In this document: one piece after another, positions 36,883 through 41,425 of the stretch
Layout of the letters: the number at the start of each line of letters is the position of its first letter
Position numbering within the stretch: position 1 is the first letter of the stretch
NCBI GenBank assembly: GCA_938084745.1
Contig: CALKEZ010000036.1
Coordinates: 1-41,425, forward strand
Reading direction: 5' to 3'
DNA: 41,425 nucleotides
Origin: an uncultured Gammaproteobacteria bacterium
GTDB taxonomy: Bacteria > Pseudomonadota > Gammaproteobacteria > Eutrophobiales > Eutrophobiaceae
Program-made: the position numbers and the translations under genes
Notes under the pieces: model-generated
Told to the model about the DNA's origin: nothing
Databases searched by the model: none
Seen by the model: only the letters and a program-made list of their open reading frames with translations

Positions 36883-36960
36883 ATATTGTTGACAATAAAG
36901 ACCGATAAACTGTAAATACTCATTAAACCTAACATTTAATATGTATATTGTCGACAATAT
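36883..36960. promoter_or_regulatory. Two copies of a 16-bp operator-like palindrome
   Basis: ATATTGTTGACAATAA (36883-36898) and ATATTGTCGACAATAT (36945-36960) agree at 14 of 16 positions; the second is a perfect palindrome. Their centres are 62 bp apart, about six helical turns. The TTGT..ACAA form resembles operators of GntR-family regulators, a family that includes PdhR. They lie 169-246 nt upstream of aceE and 210-287 nt upstream of the M17 peptidase. The rest of the 36715-37169 gap holds no gene that I can see. Confidence 0.55.
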
Positions 36961-37169
36961 GTATAAATCAAAACTAATGAGCATGATCTTGAACAACATC
37001 ACTTTCAAATTATTGCTAGTCTCCTAACTCTGTATATCCATGCATAATAAATACCATCAAATTTGTGCACTGGATAAGCGCGTGTGTTTAGCATTTTCCT
37101 CGTGTCATAGAGTAAAGTTCTCTATCATTCAATATATAAGCCGCCATCGTAAGGAATTATTTAATAATT

Positions 37170-38657
37170 ATGAGTATCACATTACAACAAAAGAAAACCC
37201 TACCCTCGAAACAGAATATTGATGCGATCAGTAACTGGTTGATGATCATTTCGTATCCCGGGGGAAAGACGATCAAGCAAAAAGCGGCGTTTCCCTATGA
37301 GGACATTTTACTAAATCGTCGTTCACAACTTGATTTGAAAAAAGCGGATAGCAGCCCGGTTGTTCTTGATTTACCCAACCAGCATTCAAGCCATGTCGCT
37401 TTTGCCTTTATAGATGCAACGATGAACAGCTTTGACCTTTTGACTCTGGCGAGGAAAATGGTAGATGCACACAGTGCAACTAACCCGAAGCAACTGGGAT
37501 TGATGGTTTCAGGTTTCACTGATGCAGACTCAGAGCGCATAGCAGAAGCATTGATTTCTGCAGCTTTGGCGGCATCTGCGCCCATGCCAAATTTCAAGAG
37601 TGAAAAACAGACACCATCACGTCTGGCAAAATTATCTTTATTCGGTGTGCGTGCAAGTCATGGTTTTAAACAAAGCTTTGCCGTTGCCGAAGGCAATGCC
37701 TTAACACGCAGTTTAAGTATCTTGCCGTCAAATAAATTAACCCCGACTGAATACCTTAAAACAGTAAAAGAGATTGCGCGTGAGAATAAGTGGAAACTCG
37801 AATTTTACGATGAAACGATATTAAAGAAGAAAAAGGCCGGGGCATTTCTGGCTGTAGCACAAGGCAGTCCAAAAGCTGACGCGGGTATCGTGCGGTTGCG
37901 TTATACGCCCAAAGTTGCTGCAAAAGGCAAGAAAGTCTTTTTGGTCGGTAAGGGTATTTGTTATGACACCGGCGGCACTAACCTGAAGCCGGCTAATTAT
38001 ATGTATGGCATGCATGAAGACATGCAAGGTAGTGCGGTGGCCCTTGGTACTTTACTGGCTTTATCGAAACTGAATTTTAATCGCCCGGTTGAATGCTGGC
38101 TGGCATTAGCGATGAATCATATCGGTCCCAAGGCGTATAAGCCAAATGACGTGATTACGGCTTCTGATGGTACAACTATCGAGATCATACATACCGATGC
38201 AGAAGGGCGCATGGTTTTATCGGATACACTGGCTCTGGCTTCTAAAGAAAAACCATCCTTAATACTGGATTATGCCACTTTGACGGGTGGTTGCATGTAT
38301 GCCATCGGTACCTCCTATAGCGGTGTGTTTACCAATAAAAAAGAATGGCACGCCGGTTTAATTAAGGCCGGTGAAGACTCTGGTGAACGGGTCTGGCCAT
38401 TTCCATTGGATGAAGACTTTGATGAAATGATCAAGAGTAAGATTGCTGATGTAAAACAATGTTCGCAAGAAAGTGGTGTTGACCATATTTTGGCATCACG
38501 TTTTTTACAACGGTTCGTGAAACATGATACGCCCTGGGTGCATATGGATCTTTCCAGTAGCCACAAAAAAGGCGGGCTGGCACATATCCCGACAGACACG
38601 ATCGGTTTTGGTGTGCGTTACAGTATTAATTTATTGCTTAACGATTACTTAAAGTAG
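37170..38657 (+). CDS. M17-family leucyl aminopeptidase
   Basis: This 495-residue cytosolic exopeptidase has the two-metal site of the M17 family. Lys and Asp ligands lie in GKGICYDTGGTNLKP, Asp in HEDMQGSAVA, and the signature HTDAEGRMVLSD replaces the usual NTDAEGRLVLAD. The catalytic Arg is in AEGR. The N-terminal half is diverged and differs from PepA, so it belongs to a secondary leucyl-aminopeptidase group rather than PepA proper. It stands divergent from aceE. Confidence 0.9.
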   Translation: MSITLQQKKTLPSKQNIDAISNWLMIISYPGGKTIKQKAAFPYEDILLNRRSQLDLKKADSSPVVLDLPNQHSSHVAFAFIDATMNSFDLLTLARKMVDAHSATNPKQLGLMVSGFTDADSERIAEALISAALAASAPMPNFKSEKQTPSRLAKLSLFGVRASHGFKQSFAVAEGNALTRSLSILPSNKLTPTEYLKTVKEIARENKWKLEFYDETILKKKKAGAFLAVAQGSPKADAGIVRLRYTPKVAAKGKKVFLVGKGICYDTGGTNLKPANYMYGMHEDMQGSAVALGTLLALSKLNFNRPVECWLALAMNHIGPKAYKPNDVITASDGTTIEIIHTDAEGRMVLSDTLALASKEKPSLILDYATLTGGCMYAIGTSYSGVFTNKKEWHAGLIKAGEDSGERVWPFPLDEDFDEMIKSKIADVKQCSQESGVDHILASRFLQRFVKHDTPWVHMDLSSSHKKGGLAHIPTDTIGFGVRYSINLLLNDYLK

Positions 38658-38678
38658 CTCGTCACCAATATTTAATCC

Positions 38679-39458
38679 ATGTCAGGCAGTATGATAAAAA
38701 ACATACGGGTCTTGATACTGGTTTATATTTTATTAATGGTCGCCGTTGGTGCATGGCTGGCAAAAGCCGGAAGCACTGATTGGGATAAGCCATTGAATGT
38801 CGTGATCTTCGCCATCAATGGTGATGATAGTGCGGTAAGTCAAAAGTATATTGCGGGTATCGATAATAGTGACTTTGATGACATAGAGGACTTTTTCGAG
38901 AGAGAAGCGAAGCACTACCAGCTGGACCTTGGAATACCAGTGGATGTTTCTTATGCTGGAGAACTGGCAGTAAAACCGCCACCGCCACCGCGCAAGGGTT
39001 CAACCTTGGCCGTGATGTTATGGAGTCTGAAGTTACGTTACTGGGCCTGGCAGAATGATAATTATCCCTATCTGGAAGATATCCGAATTTATGTCCTCTA
39101 TTTTGACCCGGATGAGACGGCGACCGTCGCGCACTCATTGGGGTTGCAAAAAGGTTTGCTGGGCATTGTTAATGGTTTTGCCAGTAAAGAAATGAAAAAA
39201 GAGAATCACGTGATAATTGCGCATGAGTTATTACATACTCTTGGTGCGACGGATAAATATGATCCAAAAACCAACCAACCCCTGTTCCCCACGGGTTATG
39301 CTCAACCACAGCAGTCACCCCTGTTCCCGCAAACTAAAGCTGAAATTATGGCGGGCAGAATGGCAATAAGTGATGTGACAGCAGAACAACCACGGAAGTT
39401 GGAGCAAGTGGTTATTGGCAAAACTACTGCGTTAGAAATCAATTGGCTGAAATTGTAG
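38679..39458 (+). CDS. Membrane-anchored metzincin-like metalloprotease
   Basis: This 259-residue protein has one N-terminal membrane segment (about residues 8-28, VLILVYILLMVAVGAWLA), then a periplasmic part. The motif HELLHTLGATD in its second half fits the metzincin zinc site HExxHxxGxxH/D, with Asp as third ligand. About 40 residues later IMAGRM could be the Met-turn. A five-proline stretch (KPPPPPRKG) lies in the middle. I know no named family for it; a secreted or anchored protease is the inference. It begins 21 nt after the M17 peptidase stop, so the two peptidase genes are probably co-transcribed. Confidence 0.7.
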   Translation: MSGSMIKNIRVLILVYILLMVAVGAWLAKAGSTDWDKPLNVVIFAINGDDSAVSQKYIAGIDNSDFDDIEDFFEREAKHYQLDLGIPVDVSYAGELAVKPPPPPRKGSTLAVMLWSLKLRYWAWQNDNYPYLEDIRIYVLYFDPDETATVAHSLGLQKGLLGIVNGFASKEMKKENHVIIAHELLHTLGATDKYDPKTNQPLFPTGYAQPQQSPLFPQTKAEIMAGRMAISDVTAEQPRKLEQVVIGKTTALEINWLKL

Positions 39459-39553
39459 GGAGCCAGTTCTCAGAATTAGCCGGATAACTCGAAAAGTTGG
39501 GCAAAATTTGACCGGAAACTATAGAAATCCGTCCACTTTTAAGAATCTATCTG

Positions 39554-39559
39554 TATAAT
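39554..39559 (+). promoter_or_regulatory. Probable -10 box of typA
   Basis: A perfect TATAAT lies 33 nt upstream of the typA GTG. No good -35 hexamer is found 16-18 bases before it. The downstream CCCGCC is GC-rich. Confidence 0.45.
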
Positions 39560-39592
39560 GCCCGCCTTTCGCATCAAGGCAGCCCTAATTAA

Positions 39593-41410
39593 GTGACCCA
39601 AAAACTCCGTAATATCGCAATTATCGCCCATGTCGACCATGGTAAAACCACTCTGGTGGATAAACTTCTGCAGCAGTCCGGTACCTTTGATAGCCGTTCA
39701 ACACCAACCGAACGTGTTATGGACTCTAACGACCTGGAAAAAGAGCGTGGCATTACCATTCTCTCCAAGAATACGTCGATTACCTGGAATGACTACCGCA
39801 TCAATATTGTCGATACCCCGGGACATGCCGATTTTGGTGGGGAGGTCGAACGCGTCCTCTCCATGGTCGATTCGGTACTGTTATTAGTCGACGCAGTAGA
39901 CGGTCCCATGCCACAAACCCGTTTCGTGACCCAAAAAGCCTTTGCGATGGGTTTTAAGCCTATCGTCGTCATCAACAAGGTTGATCGTGATGGTGCGCGT
40001 GCGCACTGGGTATTGGATCAGACATTTGATCTGTTTGATAAATTGGGTGCTACCGATGAGCAACTGGATTTCCCCGTCATTTATGCCTCAGCGCTGGGCG
40101 GCTACGCCGGTTTTGAAGAAGACGTGCGCGAAGGGGATATGACACCATTATTTGAAACGATTATTAATCACGTATCAGCCCCCGATGTTGATGAAGAAGG
40201 ACCCTTGCAGATGCAGGTCTCCACGCTTGATTATAACAGTTATGTTGGAATTATCGGTGTGGGCAGAATCAAACGTGGCACGATAAAATCGAATATGCCG
40301 GTTTCATTGATAGATATAGAAGGTAAAAAACGTAAGGGTAAGGTCTCTCTGGTCTACAGCTTCCATGGTCTTGATCGCATTGAAGTCGATTCAGCCTCTG
40401 CAGGTGATATTGTTGCTATTGCAGGTCTCGATCCACTGAGTATTTCGGATACGATTTGCGATCCGGAAAATGTTGAAGCACTGCCAGCGTTAACGGTAGA
40501 TGAACCGACTATCAGCATGACCTTTCAACCGAATACGTCACCTTTTGCCGGTAAAGAAGGTAAATATGTTACCAGTCGTAATATCTGGGATCGTTTACAA
40601 CAGGAATTAAAACATAACGTTGCCTTAAGAGTAGAAACAACGGAAGACTCGGATAAATACCGTGTATCGGGTCGTGGCGAATTACATTTATCTATCCTGA
40701 TTGAAACAATGCGCCGAGAAGGCTACGAACTTGCTGTTGGTCGTCCACAAGTCATCGTTCATGATCTGGGTGATCACAAAGAAGAACCCTATGAGCAACT
40801 CACTGTTGATATCGAAGCGATACATCAGGGTGCCGTGATGGAAAAACTCGGTGATCGCCGGGCAGATCTGAAAAACATACAACCTGATGGTAAAGGCAGA
40901 GTGCGTCTTGAATACATCATTCCGGCCCGTGGCTTGATTGGCTTTCGCAGTGAATTTTTAACACTCACGTCCGGCACGGGTTTATTGTACAACGTGTTTG
41001 ATCACTATGGAGTGTATGTCCCGGTACGAATAGGCCAACGTAACAATGGTGTGTTGATTTCCAATGGTCAAGGCAAGGCGGCGGGTTATTCTTTATTTAA
41101 CCTGCAGGAACGTGGAAAACTATTTCTTGGTCATGCAGAAGATATTTATGAAGGTATGATTATTGGCATACATGCACGCGATAACGATCTTGTCGTCAAT
41201 GCCCTGAAAGGCAAGCAATTAACCAACGTCCGCGCCTCAGGCACGGATGAAAATATTGTCCTGACCACACCGATTAGATTGACGCTGGAACAGGCACTGG
41301 AATTCATTGATGATGATGAACTGGTTGAGGTAACGCCAAAATCGATTCGTATTCGTAAAAAGCATTTAAAAGAACACGAAAGAAAGAGTGCCTCTAGAAA
41401 AGCCGGATAA
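39593..41410 (+). CDS. typA: Ribosome-associated translational GTPase TypA/BipA
   Basis: This 605-residue GTPase of the elongation-factor class helps ribosome assembly and stress or cold adaptation. G motifs are intact: [13 protein letters not shown] (G1), RGITI (G2), [10 protein letters not shown] (G3) and NKVDR (G4). Domains II, III and V follow, and the C-terminal TypA-specific part ([19 protein letters not shown], then [11 protein letters not shown] and [20 protein letters not shown]) is complete. Length equals that of E. coli BipA (607). The start is a GTG at 39593 with no strong ribosome binding site. The window ends 15 nt after its stop. Confidence 0.97.
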   Translation: MTQKLRNIAIIAHVDHGKTTLVDKLLQQSGTFDSRSTPTERVMDSNDLEKERGITILSKNTSITWNDYRINIVDTPGHADFGGEVERVLSMVDSVLLLVDAVDGPMPQTRFVTQKAFAMGFKPIVVINKVDRDGARAHWVLDQTFDLFDKLGATDEQLDFPVIYASALGGYAGFEEDVREGDMTPLFETIINHVSAPDVDEEGPLQMQVSTLDYNSYVGIIGVGRIKRGTIKSNMPVSLIDIEGKKRKGKVSLVYSFHGLDRIEVDSASAGDIVAIAGLDPLSISDTICDPENVEALPALTVDEPTISMTFQPNTSPFAGKEGKYVTSRNIWDRLQQELKHNVALRVETTEDSDKYRVSGRGELHLSILIETMRREGYELAVGRPQVIVHDLGDHKEEPYEQLTVDIEAIHQGAVMEKLGDRRADLKNIQPDGKGRVRLEYIIPARGLIGFRSEFLTLTSGTGLLYNVFDHYGVYVPVRIGQRNNGVLISNGQGKAAGYSLFNLQERGKLFLGHAEDIYEGMIIGIHARDNDLVVNALKGKQLTNVRASGTDENIVLTTPIRLTLEQALEFIDDDELVEVTPKSIRIRKKHLKEHERKSASRKAG

Positions 41411-41425
41411 CACTTATAAAAGCTA

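Noticed and set aside
36715..37169. Short frames in the aceE-peptidase gap
   Set aside because: They lack ribosome binding sites and any recognisable protein pattern; the region is AT-rich regulatory DNA.

Overview
The window is a chromosomal segment from a gammaproteobacterium of moderate-to-low GC content. Evidence for the lineage: the alaC-hom-thrC and nit-tldD gene orders, an RpfE-like gene next to recJ, prfB and lysS, an AceE-type homodimeric pyruvate dehydrogenase with a lipoyl-domain-carrying E3, and a prfB programmed frameshift site identical in its core to the E. coli one. A Sox-type gene set suggests sulfur-compound oxidation. The species cannot be named from the sequence alone.

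Layout. 1-1623: the tail of an unknown gene, prmB, and a small exported hypothetical protein. 1645-5422: a Sox-type cassette with an ArsR-family regulator, a fused SoxY-SoxZ carrier, SoxC, a SoxD-like cytochrome c and a convergent periplasmic thioredoxin. This cassette separates prmB from aroC. 5535-14067: aroC, an MFS carrier, tldD and a nitrilase-family amidase, then alaC-hom-thrC for alanine and threonine synthesis. 14269-22425: rpfE-like, recJ, decaying response-regulator fragments, an intact REC-GGDEF-EAL gene, prfB and lysS.

22438-26209 is the most interesting part. An ECF sigma factor and a zinc-finger anti-sigma factor precede a four-gene RiPP operon of the bufferin/Hvf/Gig type. The operon holds an exported precursor with seven EGKCG motifs, a DUF692 multinuclear iron oxidase (MNIO), its DUF2063 partner and a DoxX-like membrane protein. 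The likely product is a cysteine-modified, metal-binding peptide made for the periplasm under ECF control. A terminator-like hairpin sits in the precursor's 5' leader.

26230-41410: a membrane PAS-GGDEF-degenerate-EAL protein whose upstream region holds two perfect CRP-type palindromes, then argG, a YbfF-like esterase, and the pyruvate dehydrogenase operon aceE-aceF-lpdA (minus strand) with two copies of a palindromic operator upstream. The segment ends with an M17 aminopeptidase, a small membrane-anchored metzincin-like protein and typA/bipA. I found no tRNA, rRNA, CRISPR array or insertion sequence.
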